Shown: positions 6,548 to 14,073, counted from the stretch's first letter. The stretch: DNA of 20,415 bases from CBDHHC01 sp050633205 (GCA_050633205.1 JBOEGA010000164.1:1-20415), one strand, 5' to 3'. The notes: a model not told the origin generated them from the letters alone. Program-made: numbers and translations.

Positions 6548-7804
6548 TCAGACCTTAGTCCTGTTTATAACTTTGCTGGTACTGTAACCCAGATAAAACG
6601 GTATCAGTGCTGTCGCCATGAGAAGTGCGGCCAGCAGGAATGGGGCTCCAGGGAAGTATATAGTCGCCTGGCTGTTACCAAAGTAGCTGAAAAGCTGGGT
6701 CATTATGAAGGGGCTGATGACCAGTGATATGCCGTTGACGCTGGCTACTGCACCCTGCAGTTCCCCTTGTGTGTCTTCAGGTATCATATTGGACATTATC
6801 CCGTTCATTGCCGGGGCTATAAGGGCTCCAAATCCGGTCAATGGCAACAAACTATAAGCCATCCAGCCATCAGTGATGAATGCCATTATGCTCAGGCTTG
6901 AAATGCTAGCGACAAAGCCGATCAGAGCTGTTTTTACAGCGCCAAATTTTGGCAGAATTCTGCGGATCAGCAGGCCCTGAACAACAGCAAAACATACTCC
7001 TACAGCAGCCAGAGAGAGTCCTATTTCAGAGCTTCCCCAATCAAAGGCTTCCTTGGCGAAAAAGTTCCATACAGCGGGGTAAACAAAGTGGCCCAGACTG
7101 AAGAAAAACATTGTTACAAGAAACCAGAACACCTTAGGCATTCTGGCCATCTGCTTGAAAGATCCCAGGGGGTTAGCGCGCTTCCATTCGAAAGGACGGC
7201 GGTTGTCTTCTTTCAGAGTTTCCGGGATGACGAAGAAACCATAGAAGCAGTTCAGCAAAGAGAGTATCGCTGCCGCATAGAAAGGGGCCCGGACGCCTAA
7301 TTCTCCTATTAATCCACCAATTGCGGGGCCTACAATAAAGCCCATTCCGAAGGCTGCACCCAGCAGGCCGAAATTTTGTATGCGTTTTTCAGGTGGGCTG
7401 ATATCTGCCATATAGGCATTGGCTGTGGCCATTGTTGCAGATGCAATTCCAGATAAAAAGCGGCCTATGAACAGGATAATAATGGAGCTGGCAAGGCCCA
7501 TAAGAAGGTAGTTTATACCCAGCATTGCCAGAGAAAGCAGCAGGATTGGTCTTCTGCCAAATCGGTCTGAAAGATTACCGATTGTCGGGCTGAAAATGAA
7601 CTGCATGGAAGCGTAAACTACGCTTAAATATCCACCCCAGATTGCGGCTTCACTGGTGGTCAGGTTCGTTAGCTGTTCAATCAGATCAGGCAGTACCGGC
7701 ATGATCAAACCAATACCCATAGCATCGATGAAAACTGTCATGAAAATAAAAATTGGTGCATGGACGCTGACTGATGGCGCTGAGTAGTTTTCTGATGTGG
7801 TCAT
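6548..7804 (-). CDS. MFS transporter of the TCR/Tet family
   Basis: The 418-residue product has about twelve hydrophobic helices and the hallmark of the drug-proton antiporter group: FIDAMGIGLIMPVLPDLI in helix one, the loop 2-3 motif A GNLSDRFGRRPILLLSL, and GRFLSGIASATMATANAYMADISPPEKR followed by the motif C-like GFIVGPAIGGLIGELG in helix five. This is the layout of TetA-like exporters, which move small molecules out across the inner membrane in exchange for protons. Many chromosomal members do not confer tetracycline resistance, and the substrate is unknown here. No strong ribosome site is visible before ATG 7804. A perfect inverted repeat lies 11-28 bases before the start, a likely operator or leader hairpin. 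No regulator gene adjoins; the divergent neighbour is mnmE. Confidence 0.9.
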   Translation of the reverse strand: MTTSENYSAPSVSVHAPIFIFMTVFIDAMGIGLIMPVLPDLIEQLTNLTTSEAAIWGGYLSVVYASMQFIFSPTIGNLSDRFGRRPILLLSLAMLGINYLLMGLASSIIILFIGRFLSGIASATMATANAYMADISPPEKRIQNFGLLGAAFGMGFIVGPAIGGLIGELGVRAPFYAAAILSLLNCFYGFFVIPETLKEDNRRPFEWKRANPLGSFKQMARMPKVFWFLVTMFFFSLGHFVYPAVWNFFAKEAFDWGSSEIGLSLAAVGVCFAVVQGLLIRRILPKFGAVKTALIGFVASISSLSIMAFITDGWMAYSLLPLTGFGALIAPAMNGIMSNMIPEDTQGELQGAVASVNGISLVISPFIMTQLFSYFGNSQATIYFPGAPFLLAALLMATALIPFYLGYSTSKVINRTKV

Positions 7805-7814
7805 TAATTAAGCT

Positions 7815-7832
7815 CTGATTAAGGATAATCAG
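7815..7832 (-). promoter_or_regulatory. Perfect inverted repeat before the MFS gene
   Basis: CTGATTA (7815-7821) and TAATCAG (7826-7832) are exact reverse complements around AGGA. On the MFS strand the site ends 10 bases before the start codon. An 18-bp palindrome in this place suits an operator for a dimeric repressor, as is common for exporters, or a hairpin that hides the ribosome site. Which regulator would bind is unknown. Confidence 0.45.
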
Positions 7833-7973
7833 CCTGATTTCTTTACGCTATTGGGATTTTAGAACAGATTAAGCATAAAAATTTATCCCCGTCTCTATAA
7901 ACCTGATGTTGAGCGGCAAGATTGCTGTTTATGAGCTGTCATCTTTATGGTTAATAGAATGATAATTCTGGAC

Positions 7974-8004
7974 TGTTTCACTGGACGTAAATTGACGTGA
8001 AACT
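7974..8004 (+). promoter_or_regulatory. parS-like sequence split by 15 bp, before mnmE
   Basis: TGTTTCAC (7974-7981) and GTGAAACT (7997-8004) are the left and right halves of a parS site, parted exactly at the centre by 15 bases (TGGACGTAAATTGAC). Joined, they would match the consensus except the last base. ParB normally needs the halves adjacent, so binding is doubtful. The same bases can form a hairpin just before the mnmE start. Confidence 0.4.
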
Positions 8005-8028
8005 AAGGTGACTATTGGTGATTTAGAC

Positions 8029-9426
8029 GTGACAGATACGACAATTTTTGCGCTTTCAAGTGGTACTGGGCGTGCCGGAGTTGCGGTTTTGAGGGTATCA
8101 GGACCGCTCGCCGGACAGGCTATTAAAATGGTTGCCGGAGGCCTACCCAAGCCCCGATTTGCCAGTTTGAAAGTGCTCAGAGACCCTCAGAATGGCGAGG
8201 AGCTGGATAAGGCGCTTGTGCTGTGGTTCCCAGGTCCAGCAAGCTTTACAGGCGAGGATTGTGCTGAATTGCATGTCCATGGCGGGGTCGCAGTCGTACA
8301 GGGCATTATAGAGGCGCTGGGCCGGATTGAAGGCCTCAGACTGGCAGAACCAGGCGAGTTTTCGCGTAGAGCCTTTGAGAATGGCAAGCTTGATCTGACA
8401 GAGGTTGAAGGCCTTGCAGACCTGATTGATGCGGAGACGCAAGCACAGCGCAGACAGGCGCTTCAGCAGTCGCAGGGCGCGCTGGGAGGTCTTTATGAAG
8501 GGTGGCGTATGGACATTCTTCGTGGGCTGGCTTCAGTAGAGGCTGCTCTTGATTTCTCAGATGAAGCTGATGTGCCTGAGGAGATTGCAGCAGAGGCGCG
8601 GCCTTATGTGGACAAGGCTTTGGGAGAGATACAGGCCCATCTCAATGATGGCCGACGTGGTGAGATACTGAGGGATGGGTATCGTGTGGTTATAGCCGGC
8701 CCCCCTAATGCGGGTAAGTCCAGCCTGCTCAATATGCTTGCCCAAAGGGATGTGGCTATTGTCTCTGATGAGGCTGGTACGACCCGTGATGTGATAGAGG
8801 TACGTCTAAACCTGGGGGGATACCCTGTGATCCTGTCTGATACTGCTGGGATCAGGGACACTGATAGCACAGTTGAGCGGGAGGGAATTCGGAGGAGTCA
8901 CGCTTCAGTTATGGAGGCGGACCTTATTTTGTGGATGCAGGACGCTTCATCTGGAGATCAGGATGCAAATCTGGATGTCCAGGATTATCCTCCCCAAAAT
9001 AATCTCTATCCTCCAGACGCTTCCAATGATAAAACTCTCAATCCTCAAGCTCCAATCTGGAAGGTTCTCAACAAGGCTGATCTTGTCTCAGAGGGCGTAA
9101 ACTGTGGGTATTCTGTGGATGGCCTGTATAGAATATCGGTGAAAACCGGTGATGGTGTTGATGCTCTTATCGAACAGTTGGCCCATCAGGTGCATGGTCA
9201 GGTCGGTATCAGTGAAGCACCTGTCATCAGCAGGGCAAGACACAGGCAAGAGCTTGAAGTATGTGTTGCTGCATTAAGGAGCTTTAGTGAAGGGGATGCA
9301 GAGTACCTTGAATTGAGATCTGAAGATCTTAGATTGGCAGCTCAGGCTATTGGTCGGATCACCGGAAGGATTGATGTTGAAGATGTGCTCGATGAGATCT
9401 TCAGCAGCTTCTGTATAGGCAAATAA
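8029..9426 (+). CDS. mnmE: tRNA modification GTPase MnmE with a 25-residue insertion
   Basis: MnmE and MnmG together install the carboxymethylaminomethyl group on U34 of several tRNAs. From GTG 8029 (VTDTTIFALSSGTGRAGVAVLRVSG, the usual start) the protein has 465 residues: the N-terminal tetrahydrofolate-binding domain, a helical domain, and the inserted G domain with G1 GPPNAGKSS (224-232), G2 TTRD, G3 DTAG (271-274) and G4 NKAD (348-351), ending in the conserved C-I-G-K with catalytic Cys462. GGTGAT lies 6 bases before this start. A GTG at 8008 is in frame and would add seven residues. Between G3 and G4 a 75-bp in-frame repeat-derived segment adds residues 308-332, with no frame damage and all catalytic residues kept. 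Confidence 0.96.
   Translation: MTDTTIFALSSGTGRAGVAVLRVSGPLAGQAIKMVAGGLPKPRFASLKVLRDPQNGEELDKALVLWFPGPASFTGEDCAELHVHGGVAVVQGIIEALGRIEGLRLAEPGEFSRRAFENGKLDLTEVEGLADLIDAETQAQRRQALQQSQGALGGLYEGWRMDILRGLASVEAALDFSDEADVPEEIAAEARPYVDKALGEIQAHLNDGRRGEILRDGYRVVIAGPPNAGKSSLLNMLAQRDVAIVSDEAGTTRDVIEVRLNLGGYPVILSDTAGIRDTDSTVEREGIRRSHASVMEADLILWMQDASSGDQDANLDVQDYPPQNNLYPPDASNDKTLNPQAPIWKVLNKADLVSEGVNCGYSVDGLYRISVKTGDGVDALIEQLAHQVHGQVGISEAPVISRARHRQELEVCVAALRSFSEGDAEYLELRSEDLRLAAQAIGRITGRIDVEDVLDEIFSSFCIGK
8941..9023 (+). repeat. 75-bp palindromic repeat element inserted in mnmE
   Basis: GACGCTTC occurs at 8941-8948 and again at 9016-9023; the distance is 75 bases, a multiple of three. Between the copies lie two forward units with CAGGA at 8959 and 8980 (21 bases apart), then two reverse units with TATCCTCC at 8986 and 9007 (again 21 apart). 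Both resemble the array at 4778-4882: the reverse strand of 9017-8985 matches its first two units, including TCTGGAGG and GATTATTTT. Taking out one copy of the direct repeat plus the intervening bases leaves MQDASNDKTLNPQAPIWKVLNKADL, close to ordinary MnmE. The 8-bp repeat looks like a target-site duplication, though it may also be part of the element. Confidence 0.7.
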
Positions 9427-9458
9427 AATCCGTACCTTATGACGGAATCCAGACTCTA

Positions 9459-9474
9459 TGTTTCACGTGAAACA
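9459..9474. promoter_or_regulatory. parS: parS site between mnmE and mnmG
   Basis: TGTTTCACGTGAAACA is a perfect 16-bp palindrome and equals the widely conserved bacterial chromosomal parS consensus. It lies 32 bases after the mnmE stop. ParB from the gene downstream should bind it and spread from here to form the partition complex. The 11-bp direct repeat CCAGACTCTAT stands on both sides (9449-9459 and 9486-9496). Confidence 0.93.
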
Positions 9475-9480
9475 CGTAAC

Positions 9481-9511
9481 GAGTCCCAGACTCTATATTT
9501 TTTAGGGACTC
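9481..9511 (+). other. Inverted repeat between parS and mnmG
   Basis: GAGTCCC (9481-9487) pairs with GGGACTC (9505-9511) over a 17-base loop containing six T. What follows is TCTTAAG, not a T-run. It could be a partial terminator for mnmE or a leader hairpin of mnmG, which starts about 30 bases later. Confidence 0.4.
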
Positions 9512-9543
9512 TCTTAAGTACCATATTGTGGTAAGTGATCAGA

Positions 9544-11421
9544 ATGACAGATTTGAATAAGACATATGATGTGATTGTTATTGGTGGTGGACATGCCGGT
9601 TGTGAAGCAGCATCTGCTGCTGCGCGCATGGGTGCTAAAACAGCACTGCTCACTCATAAGATAGAGACTATTGGTGAGATGTCATGTAACCCGGCTATTG
9701 GCGGGCTGGGCAAGGGGCATCTTGTGGGTGAGATTGATGCTCTTGATGGATTGATGGGGCGTGTAGCTGATCAGGGTGGTATTCAGTTCAGGGTGCTTAA
9801 CAAGAAGAAAGGCCCTGCCGTTCAGGGACCAAGAGCGCAGGCTGACCGGAAGCTCTATAGAGAGGCTATGCAGCGTGCTATTGCCGAGACTGATAATCTG
9901 ACTGTTATTGCTGCTGCTGTTGAGGATCTTATTGTTGATAACGGGCATGTAACCGGTGTTGTTACTGGTGATGGAGTGGTTTATCAGGCCGGAGCGGTGG
10001 TTTTGACCACAGGCACATTCCTTAAAGGCATAATACATCTTGGTGAAACGCAGATTCCTGCTGGTAGAGTCGGTGAAGCGCCTTCTATTGGGCTATCTGA
10101 CAGGCTTTATTCTCTTGGTTTGCGCATGGGGCGGTTAAAAACCGGGACACCAGCACGGCTAGATAGCAAGAGCATTGCCTGGGAGCAGCTTGAAGAGCAG
10201 CCAGGGGATAATCCACCCGTACCATTCTCAACATTAACGGATAAAATCACTAATCCTCAGATCAGCTGTCATATTACGTATACGAATAAGGATACGCATG
10301 GGATTATTGAGAGTAATCTGGCTCGTGCGCCTATGTATTCCGGGCAGATTGAGGGGGTTGGCCCACGATATTGTCCTTCAATTGAGGATAAGGTGGTGCG
10401 TTTTAAGGAGCGCGGGGCACATCAGATCTTTCTCGAGCCTGAAGGGCTTGATGATGACACTGTTTATCCTAACGGTATCTCAACTTCATTGCCTGAAGAC
10501 GTTCAGTTGGCGTTTCTAAAGACGATTCCGGGGCTCGAGAACGTTGTTGTAAGGCGTTATGGCTACGCGATTGAGTATGATTATGTAGATCCGCGGGAAT
10601 TACATCCAACTTTGCAGATAAAAGTGCTGAAAGGGTTGTATCTGGCTGGGCAAATCAATGGAACTACAGGATATGAAGAGGCCGGAGCACAGGGTGTTGT
10701 GGCTGGTTTGAACGCAGCTTTGGCCGCTTCTGGTGGCTCAAAAGACTTTATTGTCAGCCGTACAGACGCATATATGGGCGTTATGATTGATGATCTGGTT
10801 ACACGTGGCGTAACAGAGCCCTATCGCATGTTTACATCCAGGGCCGAGTATCGCCTAAAGCTTCGTGCAGACAATGCGGATCAAAGATTGACCGGATTTG
10901 GCTCTGAAGTTGGCTGTATTGGTGCAGAAAGATCTCAGAAATTCGCGGAAAAGCAGGCATTTATGGCTCGTGGAGAGGTTTTATTGAAGGAACTTTCTCT
11001 TACGCCCTCAGAAGCTGAAGCTAAAGGCTTGCGGATCAATAAGGATGGAAAAAGGCGCTCGGCATTTGATTTACTTTCATTTCCTGATGTTGATATGGCC
11101 AGAATCCGTGAAATTTGGCCTGAACTGAGTGAAATTCCACTGGAAATTGCAGAACAATTGGCTGTTGATGCCCATTATGCGGTGTATTTGAAACGCCAGG
11201 AAGCTGATATACAGGCTGTACGTAGAGATGAGGGAATAAAAATCCCTGATGACTTCGATTATGGGTCTATATCGGGGCTATCTAATGAGCTGAGATCCAA
11301 ACTTGAAGCTAACCGTCCGGGGACTCTAGGACAGGCATCTCGTGTTGATAGCATGACACCAGCAGCATTAATGCTTGTTCTGGCGCATGTGAAAAAGGCT
11401 GTAACGCGCAAAAGCGCATGA
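9544..11421 (+). CDS. mnmG: tRNA uridine-5-carboxymethylaminomethyl modification enzyme MnmG
   Basis: MnmG is the FAD-dependent partner of MnmE in tRNA wobble-uridine modification. The frame shows the FAD-binding start YDVIVIGGGHAGCEAASAAARMG, the signature segments SCNPAIGGLGKGHLVGEIDALDG and GTFLKGIIHLGE, then YCPSIEDKVVRF, the second signature AGQINGTTGYEEAGAQG, and the helical C-terminal domain that contacts MnmE. At 625 residues it is of normal length. ATG 9544 gives MTDLNKTYDVIVIGGG; a GTG in frame at 9535 would add three residues. Neither has a strong ribosome site. The stop overlaps the rsmG start by 4 bases, so mnmG and rsmG are coupled. Confidence 0.97.
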   Translation: MTDLNKTYDVIVIGGGHAGCEAASAAARMGAKTALLTHKIETIGEMSCNPAIGGLGKGHLVGEIDALDGLMGRVADQGGIQFRVLNKKKGPAVQGPRAQADRKLYREAMQRAIAETDNLTVIAAAVEDLIVDNGHVTGVVTGDGVVYQAGAVVLTTGTFLKGIIHLGETQIPAGRVGEAPSIGLSDRLYSLGLRMGRLKTGTPARLDSKSIAWEQLEEQPGDNPPVPFSTLTDKITNPQISCHITYTNKDTHGIIESNLARAPMYSGQIEGVGPRYCPSIEDKVVRFKERGAHQIFLEPEGLDDDTVYPNGISTSLPEDVQLAFLKTIPGLENVVVRRYGYAIEYDYVDPRELHPTLQIKVLKGLYLAGQINGTTGYEEAGAQGVVAGLNAALAASGGSKDFIVSRTDAYMGVMIDDLVTRGVTEPYRMFTSRAEYRLKLRADNADQRLTGFGSEVGCIGAERSQKFAEKQAFMARGEVLLKELSLTPSEAEAKGLRINKDGKRRSAFDLLSFPDVDMARIREIWPELSEIPLEIAEQLAVDAHYAVYLKRQEADIQAVRRDEGIKIPDDFDYGSISGLSNELRSKLEANRPGTLGQASRVDSMTPAALMLVLAHVKKAVTRKSA

Positions 11422-12119
11422 CTCAAAATATTAAAATGAATCCTGATCTTACTGTAATTCAAGACTCAAATGACTTTCAGAAAGCATTTGATGTTTCACG
11501 TGAAACGATTGAGCGACTGGAAATTTATGCGGATCTGCTAAAAGTATGGCAAAAAGCAAAGAATCTGGTGGCACCAAAAACGCTTGATGTCTTATGGCAA
11601 AGGCATTTTGCGGACAGTGCGCAGGTATTTTCTCTTGCGCCTGGGGCTAAGGTTTGGTGTGATTTTGGTTCCGGAGCAGGGTTTCCAGGGTTGATAATAG
11701 CTATTTTACTAGCTGATTCTACATACAAAAAAGCATTTCCTGACAAATCAAGCGTCCATTTATATGAAAGTAACGGACGAAAGTGTGCCTTTTTGCACGA
11801 AGTAGTCAGAAAAACGTCAATTTCAGGGCTTGTCACTGTGGAAATCCATGAGGGTAGAATTGAAGAATTGCGCGAGTCACCTCATGCTCTAAATCCAGAT
11901 GTGGTAACAGCTCGCGCTCTAGCGTCACTTGATGATCTATTAGGCCTTGCATTACCTATTCTCAGTGAGCGTACTCGATGTTTATTTCTGAAGGGGCGAG
12001 AAGTCCAATCTGAAATCAAAACTGCCGAGAATAATTGGCGTTTTTCTTATGAATTGGTGGCGAGTCGGACAGATCCAGAGGGACATATTGTCCGAGTCGG
12101 TGGTGTACACCCGGTTTAA
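11418..12119 (+). CDS. rsmG: 16S rRNA (guanine-N7) methyltransferase RsmG
   Basis: RsmG methylates a guanine in the decoding-region helix of 16S rRNA (G527 in E. coli numbering). The 233-residue product shows the family order: an N-terminal helical region, KAKNLVAPKTLDVLWQRHFADSAQ, the SAM-binding motif WCDFGSGAGFPGLIIAILL, LYESNGRKCAFLHEVVR, and VVTARALASLDDLLGLALPIL followed by FLKGR. The start overlaps mnmG (ATGA). A parS site lies inside the gene and encodes DVSRET, a peptide often seen at this place in alphaproteobacterial RsmG for that reason. The first about 25 residues are variable. parA follows after 17 bases. Confidence 0.96.
   Translation: MTQNIKMNPDLTVIQDSNDFQKAFDVSRETIERLEIYADLLKVWQKAKNLVAPKTLDVLWQRHFADSAQVFSLAPGAKVWCDFGSGAGFPGLIIAILLADSTYKKAFPDKSSVHLYESNGRKCAFLHEVVRKTSISGLVTVEIHEGRIEELRESPHALNPDVVTARALASLDDLLGLALPILSERTRCLFLKGREVQSEIKTAENNWRFSYELVASRTDPEGHIVRVGGVHPV
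11492..11507. promoter_or_regulatory. parS: parS site inside rsmG
   Basis: TGTTTCACGTGAAACG differs from the consensus and from a perfect palindrome only at the last base. It is read through as part of codons for VSRET in rsmG, so it is under two constraints. Together with the site at 9459 it makes a cluster about 2 kb wide just before parA and parB. Confidence 0.88.
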
Positions 12120-12136
12120 GTGAAGGAGATCCTCTC

Positions 12137-12970
12137 ATGGCCGGAAATATATACGGACAATCAGGCCCACGGGTACTTGCTGTAACGAATCAAAAAGGTG
12201 GAGTCGGCAAGACTACAACGGCAATAAATCTAGGTACTGCACTAGCAGCCATTGAGCAAAGAGTGCTCATTATCGACCTTGATCCGCAGGGTAACGCTAG
12301 TACAGGCTTAGGAATTGACGAGCGTTCTCGTCAAATATCTACTTATGACGTTCTGAGCCGTACTGCTAGTCTGGTACAGGCTGGAATGCCATCTGCTATC
12401 CCTAATCTATTTGTAGTTCCGGCAACAAGAGACCTTGCTGGCCTGGAGCCTGAGCTTAATGCAGCTCAAAATAAAGCCTTCAGATTGCGTGATTCCATCA
12501 TGGCATTGAAGGTTTCTGATGATCAATTGCCTGAAAATGAGCGTTTTGATTATATTCTGATTGACTGCCCTCCTTCTCTGAACATTCTTACATTGAATGC
12601 CATGTCAGCCGCGGATTCGGTTCTCGTGCCTGTTCAATGCGAGTTTTTTGCGCTGGAGGGAATTAAACAGCTTCATGAAAGTATTGAATTTGTTAAAGGA
12701 ACCTTGAATCCTGATCTGGAAATTCATGGTGTGGTTTTGACCATGCATGATGCCAGGGCAAAGCTTTCAGAAGAGGTTGTTAATGAGGTTAAACGGTTCT
12801 TTGGGCCAAAAGTGTATGAAACTCTTATTCCCAGAAATATCCGTATAGCTGAAGCTCCTTCTCACGGTAAGCCAATCCTTCTTTACGATCACAAAAGTAT
12901 TGGTAGTAAAGCCTATATCAAGCTTGCTCGCGAGATTATTGAAAGGGAGAACCTCCTAGGCGCTGCCTAA
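12137..12970 (+). CDS. parA: Chromosome partitioning ATPase ParA
   Basis: ParA is the ATPase that binds DNA non-specifically and moves ParB-parS complexes. The 277-residue product begins with a short leader and then has the deviant Walker A motif KGGVGKTTT (Lys20 and Lys25), the A' motif IDLDPQGNASTGLGI, the B motif YILIDCPPSLNILTLNA and a C-terminal helix region ending LLGAA. It lacks the N-terminal DNA-binding domain of plasmid type Ia ParA, so it is the small chromosomal (Soj) type. AAGGAG stands 8-9 bases before the ATG. It follows rsmG by 17 bases and is separated from parB by a strong hairpin terminator. Confidence 0.97.
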   Translation: MAGNIYGQSGPRVLAVTNQKGGVGKTTTAINLGTALAAIEQRVLIIDLDPQGNASTGLGIDERSRQISTYDVLSRTASLVQAGMPSAIPNLFVVPATRDLAGLEPELNAAQNKAFRLRDSIMALKVSDDQLPENERFDYILIDCPPSLNILTLNAMSAADSVLVPVQCEFFALEGIKQLHESIEFVKGTLNPDLEIHGVVLTMHDARAKLSEEVVNEVKRFFGPKVYETLIPRNIRIAEAPSHGKPILLYDHKSIGSKAYIKLAREIIERENLLGAA

Positions 12971-12988
12971 AAGGTTTGAATATATGTG

Positions 12989-13025
12989 CTGTACGTTTTT
13001 AATAGTCTGAAAACGTACAGTTTTT
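12989..13025 (+). terminator. Intrinsic terminator between parA and parB
   Basis: CTGTACGTTTT (12989-12999) and AAAACGTACAG (13010-13020) form a perfect 11-bp stem over a 10-base loop, followed by TTTTT. It begins 18 bases after the parA stop. This would cut or reduce read-through into parB, so parB likely has its own promoter or is kept at a lower level than parA. Confidence 0.85.
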
Positions 13026-13049
13026 CAGTAAAAGGCGTAGTTTTCAGGA

Positions 13050-13081
13050 TCAGTTTGTTAACTGGTTTGCTTCAGTTTGTT
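13050..13081 (+). promoter_or_regulatory. Direct repeat in the parB leader
   Basis: TCAGTTTGTT occurs at 13050-13059 and again at 13072-13081, starts 22 bases apart (about two helical turns). It stands between the parA terminator and the parB start. It may be a pair of binding sites in the parB promoter region; there is no known match. Confidence 0.3.
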
Positions 13082-13147
13082 CCAAGGTATTAACCCTTGT
13101 GAATGTTTTATAGCGAATTTCTTGACAGGTTTTAAAGGGAAATACGA

Positions 13148-14026
13148 ATGGCTGCTCAGAATAACCGCTTAGGGCGTGGTTTAGCATCTCTTATTGGCGA
13201 TACAGCAACAACTGCGCCTAAGCTTCCGCCTGAAGGCGAGCAACGAGTCGTTTCTATTGAGCAGGTGAAATCAAGTCCGCTTAATCCAAGAAGTGACTTT
13301 GCAGAGGAAGATTTACAGGAATTAGCGGCTTCTATTGCCGAAAAGGGTGTGGTTCAGCCGCTAATAGTGAGAAAGTCTGCCGGTTTACACGCGGGCTATG
13401 AGATCGTTGCCGGTGAACGTCGCTGGCGCGCATCCCAGATAGCAGGATTGCATACGATACCTGTTATTATCAGAGATCTAACAGATCAAGAGTTACTTGA
13501 ACTGGCTATTATCGAGAATGTTCAACGAGCTGATCTTAATCCTATTGAAGAGGCTGCAGGTTATAGTCAACTTGTTGATGAGTATTCTTATACGCAGGAT
13601 GACCTTGCAAAGATCATAGGGAAAAGCCGTAGCCATCTTGCCAATACAATGCGTCTTTTAAAGCTTCCTGCAAGCGTTCAGAGCATGGTTAGAGAAGGTG
13701 TTCTAAGTGCTGGCCATGCGAGGGCCCTTATAGGCCAGGAAGAGGCTGAGAGGCTTGCTGAGCTGGTTGTAGCCAAGGGACTTAATGTTAGAGCTGTGGA
13801 GGCTCTAATACAGGGCCGTGAAGAGCGTGCGGCCAAGCCTAAACCGGAAAAAGATGCTGATACCCGGGCTGTTGAAAGGGAACTTTCTGATGCTCTGGGG
13901 TTGAAAGTGGTTATTAATCCCGGTTCCGGTGAAAGTGGTGAGTTGAGAGTTCGTTACCGCTCTCTTGAACAGCTTGATGCTGTGAGAGACCGTTTATTGA
14001 ATATGCTTGATGATGCTCATTACTGA
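13148..14026 (+). CDS. parB: Chromosome partitioning protein ParB
   Basis: ParB binds parS and spreads as a CTP-dependent sliding clamp. The 292-residue product starts NRLGRGLASLIGD, the ParA-contact tail, followed by the ParB/Srx nucleotide-binding domain with VSIEQVKSSPLNPRSDF, the motif GYEIVAGERRWRASQIAG (GERRxRA) and AIIENVQRADLNPIEEAAGY. Next come the helix-turn-helix (DDLAKIIGKSRSHLANTMRLLKLP) and GVLSAGHARALIG, a linker rich in Lys/Glu, and a C-terminal dimer domain. Ribosome site AAGGGA lies 8 bases before the ATG. Its targets, two parS sites, lie 1.6 and 3.7 kb before it. Confidence 0.97.
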   Translation: MAAQNNRLGRGLASLIGDTATTAPKLPPEGEQRVVSIEQVKSSPLNPRSDFAEEDLQELAASIAEKGVVQPLIVRKSAGLHAGYEIVAGERRWRASQIAGLHTIPVIIRDLTDQELLELAIIENVQRADLNPIEEAAGYSQLVDEYSYTQDDLAKIIGKSRSHLANTMRLLKLPASVQSMVREGVLSAGHARALIGQEEAERLAELVVAKGLNVRAVEALIQGREERAAKPKPEKDADTRAVERELSDALGLKVVINPGSGESGELRVRYRSLEQLDAVRDRLLNMLDDAHY

Positions 14027-14040
14027 TATGATATTTTTAT

Positions 14041-14063
14041 GGGGTGGAATACAAATCCACCCC
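14041..14063. terminator. GC-rich hairpin between parB and holA
   Basis: GGGGTGGA (14041-14048) and TCCACCCC (14056-14063) pair over a 7-base loop. It sits in the 47-base gap between the convergent parB and holA and may serve both. No T-run adjoins the stem on either strand, so termination would be imperfect or need Rho. Confidence 0.6.
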
Positions 14064-14073
14064 GTGAAACAGT

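Noticed and set aside
14063..14071. A third parS at CGTGAAACA after parB
   Set aside because: Only one half-site is present; the left half is replaced by the CCACCCC stem.
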